Of a DNA stretch of 64,000 nucleotides, positions 35,523 through 46,755 are shown one piece after another. The notes beneath the pieces were generated by a model. The model saw only the letters and a program-made list of their open reading frames with translations, searched no databases and was not told the DNA's origin. Where the stretch lies: positions 614,365 to 678,364 of the forward strand of contig NZ_LT721901.1 of the NCBI RefSeq assembly GCF_900157375.1, written 5' to 3'. Each line of letters opens with the position of its first letter. Position 1 is the first letter of the stretch. This DNA comes from Mycobacterium rhizamassiliense. Lineage in GTDB: Bacteria; Actinomycetota; Actinomycetes; Mycobacteriales; Mycobacteriaceae. Both the position numbers and the translations under genes were made by a program.

Positions 35523-36983
35523 ATGGCGGTAGTGCGCGAGCCGACGCGGCAGATGTCGCGGCAGGCCTTTCTCAGGGCCGCCGCGGGTGCTGCGGGCGCC
35601 TTGGCGGCGGGCACGGTCCTGGGGCCGGGCCGGGCTGCCGCCGCGCCGAACACCACCGGCTGGGACGGGCTGTCCACCGCCATCAACGGCCACCTGATAC
35701 TGCCGGACAACGGGCAGTTCGGCGCGGCCAAGCAGGTCTTCAACACCAACTACAACGGCTCGACGCCGGCGGCGGTGGTCACGCCGACGTCGGTGGCCGA
35801 CGTGCAGAAGGCGATGGCGTTCGCCGCAGCCCACAACCTCAAGGTCGCCCCCCGCAGCGGCGGGCACTCCTATATCGGCGCTTCCACGGCCAACGGCGCG
35901 ATGGTGTTCGACCTGCGCCAGCTGCCCGGCGGGGTCAACTTCGACGCGGCCTCGGGGCAGGTCACCGTCACGCCAGCGACCAGCCTGTATGCGATTCACG
36001 AGGCGCTGGCCGCGGCGGGCCGGGGCATCCCGACCGGTACCTGCCCGTCGGTCGGCGCGGCGGGGCACGCCCTGGGCGGCGGGCTGGGGGCCCAATCCCG
36101 GCACGCGGGCCTGCTGTGCGACCAGCTGACGTCGGCCTCGGTGGTGCTGCCCGGCGGCCAGGCGGTGACCGCGTCCGCCAACAGCAACCCCGACCTGTTC
36201 TGGGCGCTGCGCGGCGGCGGGGGCGGCAACTTCGGGGTGACCACCTCGCTGACCTTCGCCACCTTCGCCACCCACGACGTCGACGTGGTGGTCCACAACT
36301 ACCCGCAGCAGGCGTTCGCCCAGGTGCTGGTCGGTTGGCAGAACTGGCTGCGCACCGCCGACCGCAACAGCTGGGCGCTGGCCGACAGCACCACCGACGC
36401 CATGGGCCAGCACTGCCGCATCATGGCGACCTGCCCGGCCGGGTCCGGCGCCAGCGTGGGCAACGCGATCACGTCGGCCGTAGGCGTGCAGCCTTCCGGG
36501 ACCGAGAACCACACGTTCAACTACATGGACCTGGTGCGGTACCTGGCGGTCGGCAACCTCAACCCGGCGCCGCTGGGCTACGTCGGCGGCTCCGATGTCT
36601 TCACGACGATGACGCCGGCCACCGCGCAGGGAATCGCCGCGGCGGTCAACGCCTTCCCGCGCAACGCGGGACGCATGCTGGCGATCATGCACGCGATGGA
36701 CGGCGCCCTGGCGACGGTGGCACCGACGGCGACCGCCTTCCCGTGGCGCCGGCAGGCTTCGCTCGTGCAGTGGTACGTCGAAACGGGTGACCCGCAGGCG
36801 GCGACCACCTGGCTGAACACGGCACACCAAGCGGTGCAACAGTATTCGGTCGGCGGCTACGTGAACTACATTGAGGCCAACCAGCCGGCGTCGCGCTACT
36901 TCGGCCCGAACCTATCCAAGCTGAGCGCCGTGCGGCAGAAATTCGACCCGGGTCGAATCATGTTCTCCGGCTTGAACTTCTGA
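35523..36983 (+). CDS. Exported FAD-linked oxidase (VAO family)
   Basis: 486 residues. The N-terminus MSRQAFLRAAAGAAGALAAGTVLGPGRAAAAP looks like a Tat-type signal but has RQ where the twin-arginine pair is expected, so the export route is uncertain. The mature part is a BBE-like flavoprotein: His115 in RSGGHSY and Cys174 in GTCPSVGAAGHALGGGLG, indicating bicovalent FAD, and a C-terminal FDPGRIMFSGLNF. An in-frame ATG at 35553 (MSRQ) is an alternative start. It is unrelated to the FAD oxidase at 6743-8086 beyond the family. The gene lies between rplN and the sulfatase island; the substrate is unknown. Confidence 0.83.
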   Translation: MAVVREPTRQMSRQAFLRAAAGAAGALAAGTVLGPGRAAAAPNTTGWDGLSTAINGHLILPDNGQFGAAKQVFNTNYNGSTPAAVVTPTSVADVQKAMAFAAAHNLKVAPRSGGHSYIGASTANGAMVFDLRQLPGGVNFDAASGQVTVTPATSLYAIHEALAAAGRGIPTGTCPSVGAAGHALGGGLGAQSRHAGLLCDQLTSASVVLPGGQAVTASANSNPDLFWALRGGGGGNFGVTTSLTFATFATHDVDVVVHNYPQQAFAQVLVGWQNWLRTADRNSWALADSTTDAMGQHCRIMATCPAGSGASVGNAITSAVGVQPSGTENHTFNYMDLVRYLAVGNLNPAPLGYVGGSDVFTTMTPATAQGIAAAVNAFPRNAGRMLAIMHAMDGALATVAPTATAFPWRRQASLVQWYVETGDPQAATTWLNTAHQAVQQYSVGGYVNYIEANQPASRYFGPNLSKLSAVRQKFDPGRIMFSGLNF

Positions 36984-37000
36984 CGACGAGGTAGCGCCGC

Positions 37001-37993
37001 TTAGTCGCCCTGCCGGAACCAGGCGATGATGTACAACGTCATCGCGGTCCCCAGCCCGATCAGCACCCACTGCACGACAGCCTGGTCGATCCACGAGCCC
37101 GGCGGCGGCGAACCGGGCAGGAAGTTACGCAGCGGGACGACGGCAAACAGCATTGCGGCATACCAGGTTCCGAATGGCGGCACGAACTTGCGCCGGCCCA
37201 TCACCATCGGAATGGCGACCCACAGCGCCAGCGTGGGCAGGGCGATGAGAACCGCGATGATGGCCATGTCGAAGACCAACGGGCCCTTGGCCCGTTTCAG
37301 GGTGATCACCAAGCCCGCGTCGTCATCGCCGGCGGGTGCGAGCTCACCGGTATCGGTGACCCGGGTGACGGCGACGTCCCAGCCTTCCAGCGAGCCGGTG
37401 ACCTCGACGCGACCCTGGAACTTTCTGCGGCCGTCGCCGGATCCGATGAACGTGTCCGCCGAGATCTTTTCCGTCTTGTACTGATCGAAGGGCCAGTTGC
37501 CGGGATCGCCGTGCGCCTCGATTTTGGTCTGAACCTGCGCCGGGGCCTTGCCAACCGGGAATACCAGGTCGCCCAGGTCGCTGGTCGGATACAGGCGCAC
37601 CGCCACGTCCTTGGACAACACGTCGAAGCGCTTGTCGTAGGTCGAATCCGGCGGGTACACAAGCACATCCACCGTGAGGCGGTTCGCCGTGGTCTTCAGC
37701 TCGTCCAGGCGCAGCTGGACGATCGTGTAATTCCCGCCGCCCTCGCTCAAGTCCAGCGCAGGCAGTGGACCGGCGGATCGCTGCAGATAGTGGACGGCGA
37801 ACAGCGACAGGGTGTAGGCGCCGATCACCATCAGCACGATGCCGACGGAAATCGTGATGCGTGATCGGTGCCGGTTGAAAGCGGCATGAAAGCGACCCAG
37901 CCGGGTGTGGGGGGGTTCCGGCTCGGACTGCGGTGGCGGCGCGTCGTCGTCCGGTGGTGGCGGCGGCGGCAACTGCGAGGTGTCGGCGGTCAT
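37001..37993 (-). CDS. DUF4436 membrane protein (copy A)
   Basis: 330 residues from ATG 37993; an ATG at 38113 would add 40 residues rich in Arg/Pro that the second copy lacks. Layout: a Pro-rich cytoplasmic lead (LPPPPPPDDDAPPPQ), one membrane helix (ITISVGIVLMVIGAYTLSLFAVHYL), an extracytoplasmic region with NRLTVDVLVYPPDSTYDKRFDVL and DPGNWPFDQYKT, then three C-terminal helices. It matches Rv0713 in place and type. Function unknown. It may share a transcript with the FGE gene upstream (gap about 210 bp). Confidence 0.75.
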   Translation of the reverse strand: MTADTSQLPPPPPPDDDAPPPQSEPEPPHTRLGRFHAAFNRHRSRITISVGIVLMVIGAYTLSLFAVHYLQRSAGPLPALDLSEGGGNYTIVQLRLDELKTTANRLTVDVLVYPPDSTYDKRFDVLSKDVAVRLYPTSDLGDLVFPVGKAPAQVQTKIEAHGDPGNWPFDQYKTEKISADTFIGSGDGRRKFQGRVEVTGSLEGWDVAVTRVTDTGELAPAGDDDAGLVITLKRAKGPLVFDMAIIAVLIALPTLALWVAIPMVMGRRKFVPPFGTWYAAMLFAVVPLRNFLPGSPPPGSWIDQAVVQWVLIGLGTAMTLYIIAWFRQGD

Positions 37994-38205
37994 CGGCCGC
38001 TTGCCGCGGCCGTTGCGGGGCTTTGCCCTGGCCGGTGGCGGCATGGAGCCAGTCGAGACGACACGACGTCCGATGCTAGCGAATGCCACGGGGTGTGGCT
38101 TACGAAATCCCATGTCACACCGACTTTGTCACCTACCGGCCAGGCAGCGTTCACCCAATGTGCGAGTCTTTGCGGCGACGGCGGCCGCATCGCGTCGACG
38201 CGTTG

Positions 38206-39099
38206 CTAGACCGACTCCCGGTTCACCACGCAGCGAAAGCCGATGTGCGTGGTGGCGGTGTCCTGCGATTGCGGCGACCGAGCCGCCGGACGGTAGCGGT
38301 GGCAGTACTCCGGCGCACACAGGTGCGAGCCGCCCTTCAGCGTCTGGCTGATGGCCGGATCCGCGGGCCCGGACGGCGTGCAGCAGGCCTTCGGCGGCTG
38401 ATCGAGCCGATGGTGAGCGGAGAACTCGGTGACGGTCCACTCCCACACGTTGCCGACCATGTCGACCAGTCCGAACCCGTTGGGCGGAAACGTTCCCACC
38501 GGTGACGTGCCCACCCAGCCGAGTGCGCCGTCGTTGCGGTACGGGAATCTCCCCTGCCACGTATTGGCCATCAAGCAACCGTCGGGATTCGCCTCCTCAC
38601 CCCACGAATAGGTGGCGCGGCTGTCGCCCCGGGCCGCGTACTCCCACTCGGCCTCGGTCGGCAGCCGCCGGCCGGCCCACCGCGCGTAGGCCGCGGCGTC
38701 GGAGTAGGCCACCTGCACGACGGGGTGATCACCGCGGTCGTCGATGCCGCTGTCGGGTCCCTCCGGCTGACGCCAGCTCGCGCCCGGCACCCAGTGCCAC
38801 CACTGCCGCCAGTCACGCAGATCGACCGGGCCCGGCGTCGGGCGAAACACCAGTGCGCCGGCGCGCAGGTCGTCGGGATCGATGCCTGGGTACAGTGCCG
38901 GGTCGATCGGTTGCTCGGCGACCGTGACATAGCCTGTGGCGGAGACGAATTCGGCGAATTGCGCGGTGGTCACCGGATGCCGCTCCACCGCAAAGGAACC
39001 CACGGTGACGGTGTGGATCGGCGCCTCTTCCGGATAGAAGCTCGTCGAGCCCATGCGGAAAGACCCGCCGGGCAGGTCGACCAGCTCAGTCAGCACCAC
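38206..39099 (-). CDS. Formylglycine-generating enzyme (sulfatase maturation)
   Basis: 297 residues from GTG 39099 (GTG 39096 is equally possible); the open frame beyond has no family similarity. FGE-sulfatase fold: LVDLPGGSFRMGS, VQVAYSDAAAYARWAGRRLPTEAEWEYAARG, NGFGLVDMVGNVWEWT, and GGSHLCAPEYCHRYR with the active-site Cys261/Cys266 pair. It converts Cys in C-x-P-x-R of sulfatases to formylglycine using copper and oxygen. It corresponds to Rv0712. The client is evidently the arylsulfatase encoded at 41592-43943. Confidence 0.92.
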   Translation of the reverse strand: MVLTELVDLPGGSFRMGSTSFYPEEAPIHTVTVGSFAVERHPVTTAQFAEFVSATGYVTVAEQPIDPALYPGIDPDDLRAGALVFRPTPGPVDLRDWRQWWHWVPGASWRQPEGPDSGIDDRGDHPVVQVAYSDAAAYARWAGRRLPTEAEWEYAARGDSRATYSWGEEANPDGCLMANTWQGRFPYRNDGALGWVGTSPVGTFPPNGFGLVDMVGNVWEWTVTEFSAHHRLDQPPKACCTPSGPADPAISQTLKGGSHLCAPEYCHRYRPAARSPQSQDTATTHIGFRCVVNRESV

Positions 39100-39351
39100 T
39101 TCAGGGTATGACGCGCCGGCGTACCCGCGGACGCTGCGTTGCCAGAACAGCAAAGCGATCCAGGCCTTGCCCAGTTCACCTGATGTTTGTTTGCGAGCCC
39201 CCTTGATAGCTGTAAATCTCGATGTGTGGCGAAATCGGGGTGAGCCGCGCCCCGGCACCGAACTCACCGCCGACGTCGGGCGCCATCGTGGCCGCCGCGG
39301 GGCACCATCCGACTCCGTCGCACCGTCTGTCGTTCCTAGGAGGCATGCATC

Positions 39352-40491
39352 GTGAAGCGCAATCGACCGGGTGCCGCCATCAGCGTCCTGACCGCGGCCG
39401 CCCTGGTGCTGTCGGGATGCAGCAAGCCGCATAGCGCCCTGGCCTACGCCAGCGGGGCGCGGGTCGATTGCGGTGGCAAGCAAGCCATTACCGCCAGCGG
39501 CTCGAGCGCGCAGGCCAACGCGATGACCGCATTCATCGCCGCCTTCACCAAGGCGTGCAAGGGTCAGCAGAACCTCACCTACAACGTCAGCAGCTCCAGC
39601 TTGGGGGTCAGCGACTTCCTTTCCGGCAAAACCGATTTCGCCGGATCGGACCTGCCGCTGACCGACGATCAGTACCCGGCCGCCAAGCAACGCTGCGGTG
39701 GCAACGACGCCTGGAACCTGCCCGTGGTCTTCGGCCCGATCGCGATCACCTACAACCTCAACGCGGTCGACAACCTGGTGCTCGACGCGCCGACGCTGGC
39801 ACGAATCTTCAACGGCAGCATCACGCGCTGGGACGACCCGGCCATCACCGCACTCAACACGTCCATGCCGCCCGAGGACATTCACGTCGTGTACCGCGCT
39901 GACCCGTCCGGCACCACCGCACACTTCCAGGCCTATCTGCAGGCCGCCTCCGGTGGGGCATGGGACAAGGGCACCGGCAAGGTGTTCAACGGCGGGGTAG
40001 GCACCGGCGATCACGGCAACATCGGTACCGCGGCGCAGGTGAAGAACACCGAGGGCGCGATCAGCTACAACGAGTATTCATTTGCCCAGCAGCAGAACCT
40101 TTTTGCCGCCCAGATCAAAACCTCGGCGAGCCGCAAGTCGCTGCGCCCGGTGCGCATCGGCGCCGACACGGTCGGCAAGACCATCAGCAGCGCCAAGATC
40201 GTCGGTAAGGGCGACGACCTCGTACTCGATCTCTCCAGCTTCTACAACCCCAGCCAACCCGACGTCTACCCGATCGTCATGGTCACCTACGAGATCGTCT
40301 GCTCGAAGTACCCGAGCTCCGACGTCGGCCAGGCCGTAAAGGCGTTCCTGCAGGCCGCCGTCGGACCGGGCCAGGCCGACCTCGACAAGCGCGGCTACAT
40401 CCCGCTGCCGCCGGACTTCCAGTCAAAGGTGTTCGGCGCCATCGACGCGATCACGTCGACTCCGGGGGCGACGAACGGGCTGACCGGCTAG
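39352..40491 (+). CDS. pstS: PstS-like phosphate-binding lipoprotein
   Basis: 379 residues from GTG 39352 with AGGAGG about 9 nt upstream. Lipoprotein signal with lipobox LSGC (Cys23). The mature part has ITASGSSAQANAMTAFIAAF, DFAGSDLPLTDDQY, ARIFNGSITRWDDPAI and YRADPSGTTAHFQAYL, the phosphate-binding residues of PstS. It is the outer-surface receptor of a phosphate ABC importer; no pstCAB genes are nearby. Inserted between the FGE and second DUF4436 genes, and reads into the latter convergently. The 252 bp upstream hold the divergent promoters; nothing specific recognised. Confidence 0.88.
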   Translation: MKRNRPGAAISVLTAAALVLSGCSKPHSALAYASGARVDCGGKQAITASGSSAQANAMTAFIAAFTKACKGQQNLTYNVSSSSLGVSDFLSGKTDFAGSDLPLTDDQYPAAKQRCGGNDAWNLPVVFGPIAITYNLNAVDNLVLDAPTLARIFNGSITRWDDPAITALNTSMPPEDIHVVYRADPSGTTAHFQAYLQAASGGAWDKGTGKVFNGGVGTGDHGNIGTAAQVKNTEGAISYNEYSFAQQQNLFAAQIKTSASRKSLRPVRIGADTVGKTISSAKIVGKGDDLVLDLSSFYNPSQPDVYPIVMVTYEIVCSKYPSSDVGQAVKAFLQAAVGPGQADLDKRGYIPLPPDFQSKVFGAIDAITSTPGATNGLTG

Positions 40492-40492
40492 G

Positions 40493-41425
40493 TCAGGTTT
40501 TTCGCTTCGGCTCTTTTCGATCGCGCTGCTGCCACCAGCCGACCAGGAACAGGGCCAGGGCGACGACCAGCGCTATCAATACCCAGAGCACGACGGCTTG
40601 GTCGATCCAGGAACCGTAGGGTGGACTACCCGGCAGGATGCTGCGCAGCGGCACAATCGCGAACAGCATTGCCCCGTACCAGGTTGTCATCGGCGGCAGG
40701 AACGACGTCCTGCCCAGCGCAACCGGAACGGCCACCCACAGCGCCAGCACCGGCAGGGCGATGAGCACCAGGATGATGCCGAGGTCGAAGATCAACGGCC
40801 CCTTCGCCCGCTGCAGCGTGATTACCACGTTGTCCAGCGAATTCGGGTTGGGATCATCGGGATCGTGCACGCGATTGACGCTCACGTCCCAGCCATCGAG
40901 CCTTCCGGTGACTTCCACTCGGGCGGCGGTCTTTTCGCGGGCCGGGCCGGACCCGGTGAACACGTCGGCCGCGATCGTGTCGGTCTTATACGAGTCGAAC
41001 GGCCAGTTGCCCGGGTCACCACGCGCCTCGATGCTGGTGCTCACCTGCGCCGGCGCCTTGCCCACCGGGTACTGCAGATCACCCAGGTCGTTCTCTGGGT
41101 ACAGTCGCACGGCCGCGTCGGTGGTCAGCACGCCAAAGTTTCGGTCGTAGAGCGAAGTCTTCGGGTAGACAAGCACATTCACGGTCAGGCGGTTGGCAAC
41201 GGTGTCGAGCTTCTCGAGATGGACCGACACCACGCTGTCGTCTTCCTCGATCTTGCTGAAATCCACGCCCGGCAGCGGGGGGGCCGATTTGGCCAGCAGA
41301 TGCACGGCAATCAGGGACAGGACATAGATAACGACAAGGGCCACGACAACCCCGAAGGCAATCGCGATGCGTCGTCCTCGCGAATCAGGGGGGGTCGGCG
41401 GCAGCGGCGGAGCTTCGGTCGTCAT
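40493..41425 (-). CDS. DUF4436 membrane protein (copy B)
   Basis: 310 residues, paralog of copy A. One helix near the N-terminus (IAIAFGVVVALVVIYVLSLIAVHLL), extracytoplasmic NRLTVNVLVYPKTSLYDRNFGVL and DPGNWPFDSYKTDTI, three C-terminal helices, and a basic tail QQRDRKEPKRKT. Function unknown. It is 166 bp downstream of the sulfatase gene and in the same direction, so a role with the sulfatase or its substrate at the membrane is possible. Confidence 0.8.
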   Translation of the reverse strand: MTTEAPPLPPTPPDSRGRRIAIAFGVVVALVVIYVLSLIAVHLLAKSAPPLPGVDFSKIEEDDSVVSVHLEKLDTVANRLTVNVLVYPKTSLYDRNFGVLTTDAAVRLYPENDLGDLQYPVGKAPAQVSTSIEARGDPGNWPFDSYKTDTIAADVFTGSGPAREKTAARVEVTGRLDGWDVSVNRVHDPDDPNPNSLDNVVITLQRAKGPLIFDLGIILVLIALPVLALWVAVPVALGRTSFLPPMTTWYGAMLFAIVPLRSILPGSPPYGSWIDQAVVLWVLIALVVALALFLVGWWQQRDRKEPKRKT

Positions 41426-41591
41426 GGGGCCTCACCAGCAGTAGAACGAATAGGTCGGAGCCATCCCGAAAGGTACGGGGACAGATGCTAGCAAATCAGC
41501 ACCGTTTCGGACGGGATAACGATCGCGAATCGCCCACCGGCATGCCGTCGACGGCGGGGATCCGTCTGCGGGTCGCGGCCGTGCCCGACGC

Positions 41592-43943
41592 TCAGTCGCG
41601 CGAAAACGCAAGCGCCAGTTCCCGTTCCACGTCCTCGTACGGCCGGCCCGACACGTCGATGGTGACATTGGCGATGCTGCCACCGGTGAAGATGAACGGC
41701 GCTTTGTAGCGGCTGGACACCCCGGATCCGCCATTTCGCCCAACGGTGATACCGGCCCCCGCCAGGCCAAAGGTGCCCGGGTGGGTGCTCACGTCGGCAA
41801 GGGTGCCGACCACGTCGTCGTCGATGTAGAGCGTGACGTCGCCCAGTGGGGTGTGGCTGTTCTCCACGGTTCCGGTGCGCGAATAGCGAGCCCCGAGCAG
41901 ATGCCTGCCCAGCGGAACCGCGCCCGACGAGGACACCAGCTGCTGTATCTCGCCCAGGAAGTTGTAGACATAGTGCAAACGTCCGTCCTGGATGAAGAGG
42001 ACGTGCCCGCCATGGGCGCCGCCCTGCTTGAAGAGGACACCTTCGGCGCCGGTGGTATCCACCGTCACGTCGGCCAGGACCGCGAACGAGCGGCCGCGCA
42101 GTTCGGCCGCCGCGCCGATCCCGACGTCGGCGCAGTCGGGATAGTAGATATAGCTGTCCCGTTCGCCGACCAAATAGGGCCGCTGCCGGCCCAGCGTTTC
42201 GAAGATGTTCAGGTCCGCCAGGGGCAGGCCGTTGTACTTGGCCGCTTCGGAAAACCACAGCGCCTTAAGCTCTTCCAGTTTCTCGGGCTGTTCGGTGGCC
42301 AGGTCGTGGCACTGGCTGCGGTCGGCCTCGATGTGGAACAGCTCCCAGCGGTCGGCATCGAAGTGCGACCAACCGGCCGGCGAGGCCGCATGGATGGTGT
42401 TGGCGAACCAGCCCTCGTGCCAAATCCCGCGGGTGCCCAGCATGGTGTAGAACTGGGTGGCCTTGCCGGTGTCAGCGGACGAATCACTAAGGGCCGCCTT
42501 GAAACTCACACCGTCCAGCGGCTTCTGCGAAATGCCCTTGACCGTCTCCGGTGGTGTCAGGTCCAGCAGGTCGTAGATCGTCGGGGTGATGTCGGCGACG
42601 TTGACGTAGTTGTCGCGCACCTCACCGTGCGCGGCAATTCCGTTGGGCCACGAGATGATCGCCGTGTCGGCGATGCCGCCCTCGTGCGAGGCATACCGCT
42701 TGTACAGCTTGTAGGGCGTGTTGAATGCCATCGCCCAGCCGATCGGGTAGTGGTTGTAGGTCTGCGGCCCGCCGAGCTGGTCGAACACCTTCATGCTTTC
42801 TTCGACGGTGTCGATGTAGCCGTTGAAGAACTTGCCCTCGTTCACCGATCCGTTCGGGCCGCCCTCGCCGCTGGCACCGTTGTCGGAGATCACCACGACG
42901 ATGGTGTTGTCCAGCTGCCCGGACTCCTCGAGATAGTCCAGGATCCGCCCGATCTGGGCGTCGGTGTAGCTCAGGAACCCCGCGAAAACCTCGGCCATCC
43001 GGGAAAACAGCTTCTTCTCTTCGTCGTTGAGCGATTCCCACGGCCGCACCGTGTCCTGCAACGGCCACGTTTCCCCGTTGGGGCCCTTGAAGTCCAGATA
43101 CGGGTTGACGGGCGACAATTCAGTGTCGGCCGGCACGATGCCCAGCGACTTCTGCTTTTCCAGAACGATCTCGCGGTAGCGCTCGTAGCCCATGTCGAAC
43201 TTGCCTGCGTAGCGGTCCGCCCACTCCTTGAAGACATGGTGCGGGGCGTGCCCGGCGCCGGGGCACACATAGCTGAACCAAGGCTTGTCCGGTGCGATTA
43301 CCTTGGCGTCACGGATGAATTCGATTGTCTTGTCGGCGAGGTCCTTCGACAGGTGGTAGCCGTCCTCGGGCGTCGCCGGCGGGTTCACCGGGTGGTTGTC
43401 GTAGACCAGGTCGGGATACCACTGGTCGGTCTCACCGCCCAGGAATCCGTAGAACCGCTCGAAGCCGCGCGAGATCGGCCAGTGCCGCTTCGTCGAGGCC
43501 ATGCTGGATTCCTCGAGCGGCGTCAGGTGCCACTTGCCCACGCAGTAGGTGTTGTAGCCACGCTCGGCGAGCACCTCGGACACCAGCGCGGTCTCACTCG
43601 GGATGCGTCCGTTGCAGTTCGGGAAACCGTCGGTGAACTCCTCGATCGTGGCCATGCCGACCGTGGTGGCGTTGCGTCCGGTGAGCAGCGAGGCCCTGGT
43701 CGGTGAGCACAGCGCGGTGGTGTGAAATTGCGACAGCCGGATCCCGCGCTCGGCGATCCGGCTCATGGCGGGCATCTCGACCAGGCCGCCGAAGCAGTCC
43801 CACGTCGCGATTCCGGTGTCATCCCAGACCAGGTAGAGGACGTTCGGCGAGTTCTCCGGCGCGGTCGGCGCCGCGTACGGGCCCCAATCCGGCTCGGAAT
43901 CGCGGATATCCAGCTCGATCTTGCCGTGGAACTCAGTCGCCAT
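41592..43943 (-). CDS. atsA: Arylsulfatase AtsA
   Basis: 783 residues of a type I sulfatase. The formylglycine site is Cys79 in LCSPTRASLLTGRN; metal ligands appear in LVWDDTG and VVISDNGASGEGGPNG. GKWHLTP is the conserved Lys/His motif. The long C-terminal domain (PYLVGERDSYIYYPDCADVG onward) is typical of large mycobacterial and Pseudomonas-like alkyl/aryl sulfatases. It hydrolyses sulfate esters once Cys79 is modified by the nearby FGE. Corresponds to Rv0711. No signal peptide seen, so it is probably cytoplasmic. Confidence 0.92.
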   Translation of the reverse strand: MATEFHGKIELDIRDSEPDWGPYAAPTAPENSPNVLYLVWDDTGIATWDCFGGLVEMPAMSRIAERGIRLSQFHTTALCSPTRASLLTGRNATTVGMATIEEFTDGFPNCNGRIPSETALVSEVLAERGYNTYCVGKWHLTPLEESSMASTKRHWPISRGFERFYGFLGGETDQWYPDLVYDNHPVNPPATPEDGYHLSKDLADKTIEFIRDAKVIAPDKPWFSYVCPGAGHAPHHVFKEWADRYAGKFDMGYERYREIVLEKQKSLGIVPADTELSPVNPYLDFKGPNGETWPLQDTVRPWESLNDEEKKLFSRMAEVFAGFLSYTDAQIGRILDYLEESGQLDNTIVVVISDNGASGEGGPNGSVNEGKFFNGYIDTVEESMKVFDQLGGPQTYNHYPIGWAMAFNTPYKLYKRYASHEGGIADTAIISWPNGIAAHGEVRDNYVNVADITPTIYDLLDLTPPETVKGISQKPLDGVSFKAALSDSSADTGKATQFYTMLGTRGIWHEGWFANTIHAASPAGWSHFDADRWELFHIEADRSQCHDLATEQPEKLEELKALWFSEAAKYNGLPLADLNIFETLGRQRPYLVGERDSYIYYPDCADVGIGAAAELRGRSFAVLADVTVDTTGAEGVLFKQGGAHGGHVLFIQDGRLHYVYNFLGEIQQLVSSSGAVPLGRHLLGARYSRTGTVENSHTPLGDVTLYIDDDVVGTLADVSTHPGTFGLAGAGITVGRNGGSGVSSRYKAPFIFTGGSIANVTIDVSGRPYEDVERELALAFSRD

Positions 43944-44011
43944 CCGCCGAGCGTAGCCCCACCGCGAAAATTTCCGATCTTTTTCGCGGTGCCGTCAGAC
44001 TCGGCAAAGCA

Positions 44012-44043
44012 AAACGCCCGAGACCGTTGAGTCTCGGGCGTTT
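44012..44043 (-). terminator. Hairpin terminator of the S10 operon (after rpsQ)
   Basis: Perfect 13-bp stem AAACGCCCGAGAC / GTCTCGGGCGTTT with a 6-nt loop, starting 17 bp past the rpsQ stop. On the minus strand the stem ends GTTTTG, a short T-run. One of the clearest intrinsic terminators in the window. Confidence 0.85.
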
Positions 44044-44059
44044 CGATGTCGTTCGGTGT

Positions 44060-44410
44060 TTACTTGGCCTTCTCGAGGATCTCGACGAGGCGCCAGCGCT
44101 TGGTCGCCGACATCGGCCGGGTCTCCATCAGCGAGACGCGGTCGCCGACGCCGGCGGTGCTGTTCTCGTCGTGCGCCTTGACCTTCTTGGTGGTCCGGAT
44201 GATCTTGCCGTACAGCGCGTGCCGCATACGGTCTTCGAGCTCGACGACGATGGTCTTTTCCATCTTGTCGCTCACCACGTAACCGATGCGGGTCTTGCGG
44301 CGGCCGCGCGTCTTCGGGTTGGCCGGAGTGTTCTTGGGGCCCTTGTCCTTCGACGCGGCCGGCTTGTCGGCGGCCTTCTTCGGAGCGGCCTTCTTGGCTT
44401 CTGTCATCAC
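44060..44410 (-). CDS. rpsQ: 30S ribosomal protein S17
   Basis: 116 residues. An actinobacterial Lys/Ala-rich lead ([23 protein letters not shown]) precedes the OB-fold core [47 protein letters not shown]. It is slightly shorter than the M. tuberculosis form, in the lead. Last gene of the S10 operon here. Confidence 0.96.
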   Translation of the reverse strand: MMTEAKKAAPKKAADKPAASKDKGPKNTPANPKTRGRRKTRIGYVVSDKMEKTIVVELEDRMRHALYGKIIRTTKKVKAHDENSTAGVGDRVSLMETRPMSATKRWRLVEILEKAK

Positions 44411-44640
44411 GATTCCTTACCGTCTGGCCCGGACGCCAAACCGAGTTCTCGTTCCCGCAGGACGGTGTAGACGCGCGCGATCTCGGAACGGACCGTGCGC
44501 AGCCGACGGTTGTTGCTGAGCTGGCCGGTCGCCATCTGGAACCGGAGGTTGAACAGCTCTTCCTTGGATTCGCGCAGGCGCTCGGTCAGCTCCTCTTCGG
44601 TGAGCTCACGCAGTTCGCCAGGCGAAATGCCCACTGCCAT
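44407..44640 (-). CDS. rpmC: 50S ribosomal protein L29
   Basis: 77 residues; [54 protein letters not shown] is L29, near the peptide exit. It overlaps both neighbours. Confidence 0.97.
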   Translation of the reverse strand: MAVGISPGELRELTEEELTERLRESKEELFNLRFQMATGQLSNNRRLRTVRSEIARVYTVLRERELGLASGPDGKES

Positions 44641-45056
44641 CAGAACTGATCCTCTCGGGTGATGATGCGTGCCTTGATCGGCAGCTTGTGAATTGCCCGG
44701 GTGAGGGCCTCACGCGCGGTCTGCTCGTTCGGGTAGCTGAGTTCGAACAGCACCCGGCCGGGCTTGACGTTGACGATCCACCACTCCGGGGATCCCTTAC
44801 CTGAACCCATCCGGGTTTCCGCGGGCTTCTTGGTCAGCGGGCGGTCCGGGAAGACGTTGATCCACACCTTGCCGCCACGCTTGATGTGCCGGTTGATGGC
44901 GATACGCGCGGACTCGATCTGCCGGTTGGTGACATAGGCGTGCTCGAGGGCCTGAATGCCGTAGTCGCCGAAGCTCACCGCCGTGCCACCGCTGGCGATG
45001 CCGCGCTGGCGTGGATGGTGTTGCTTGCGGTGCTTAACTCTGCGGGGAATCAACAT
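44640..45056 (-). CDS. rplP: 50S ribosomal protein L16
   Basis: 138 residues. [38 protein letters not shown] and [21 protein letters not shown] are L16; located at the A-site side of the large subunit. Confidence 0.97.
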   Translation of the reverse strand: MLIPRRVKHRKQHHPRQRGIASGGTAVSFGDYGIQALEHAYVTNRQIESARIAINRHIKRGGKVWINVFPDRPLTKKPAETRMGSGKGSPEWWIVNVKPGRVLFELSYPNEQTAREALTRAIHKLPIKARIITREDQF

Positions 45057-45059
45057 GAT

Positions 45060-46455
<1,396 letters not shown>

Positions 46456-46459
<4 letters not shown>

Positions 46460-46737
46460 CGCCGTTTGGCCTTCCGGTCGTCTTTGATGTGCCCCTTGAA
46501 GGTGCGCGTCGGCGCGAACTCACCAAGCTTGTGGCCGACCATCGACTCGGTGACGAACACCGGGACGTGCTTGCGTCCGTCGTGTACGGCGAAGGTGTGG
46601 CCGATGAAGTCGGGGATGATCGTCGAACGACGCGACCAGGTCTTGATGACCTGCTTGCTGTTCTTCTCGTTCTGTACGTCCACCTTCTTGAGCAGGTGGT
46701 CGTCGACGAACGGTCCCTTTTTCAGGCTGCGTGGCAT
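46456..46737 (-). CDS. rpsS: 30S ribosomal protein S19
   Basis: 93 residues. [23 protein letters not shown] and [26 protein letters not shown] are S19; it contacts S13 in the head of the small subunit. Confidence 0.97.
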
Positions 46738-46755
46738 CTGTTACTCCTCGACTTC

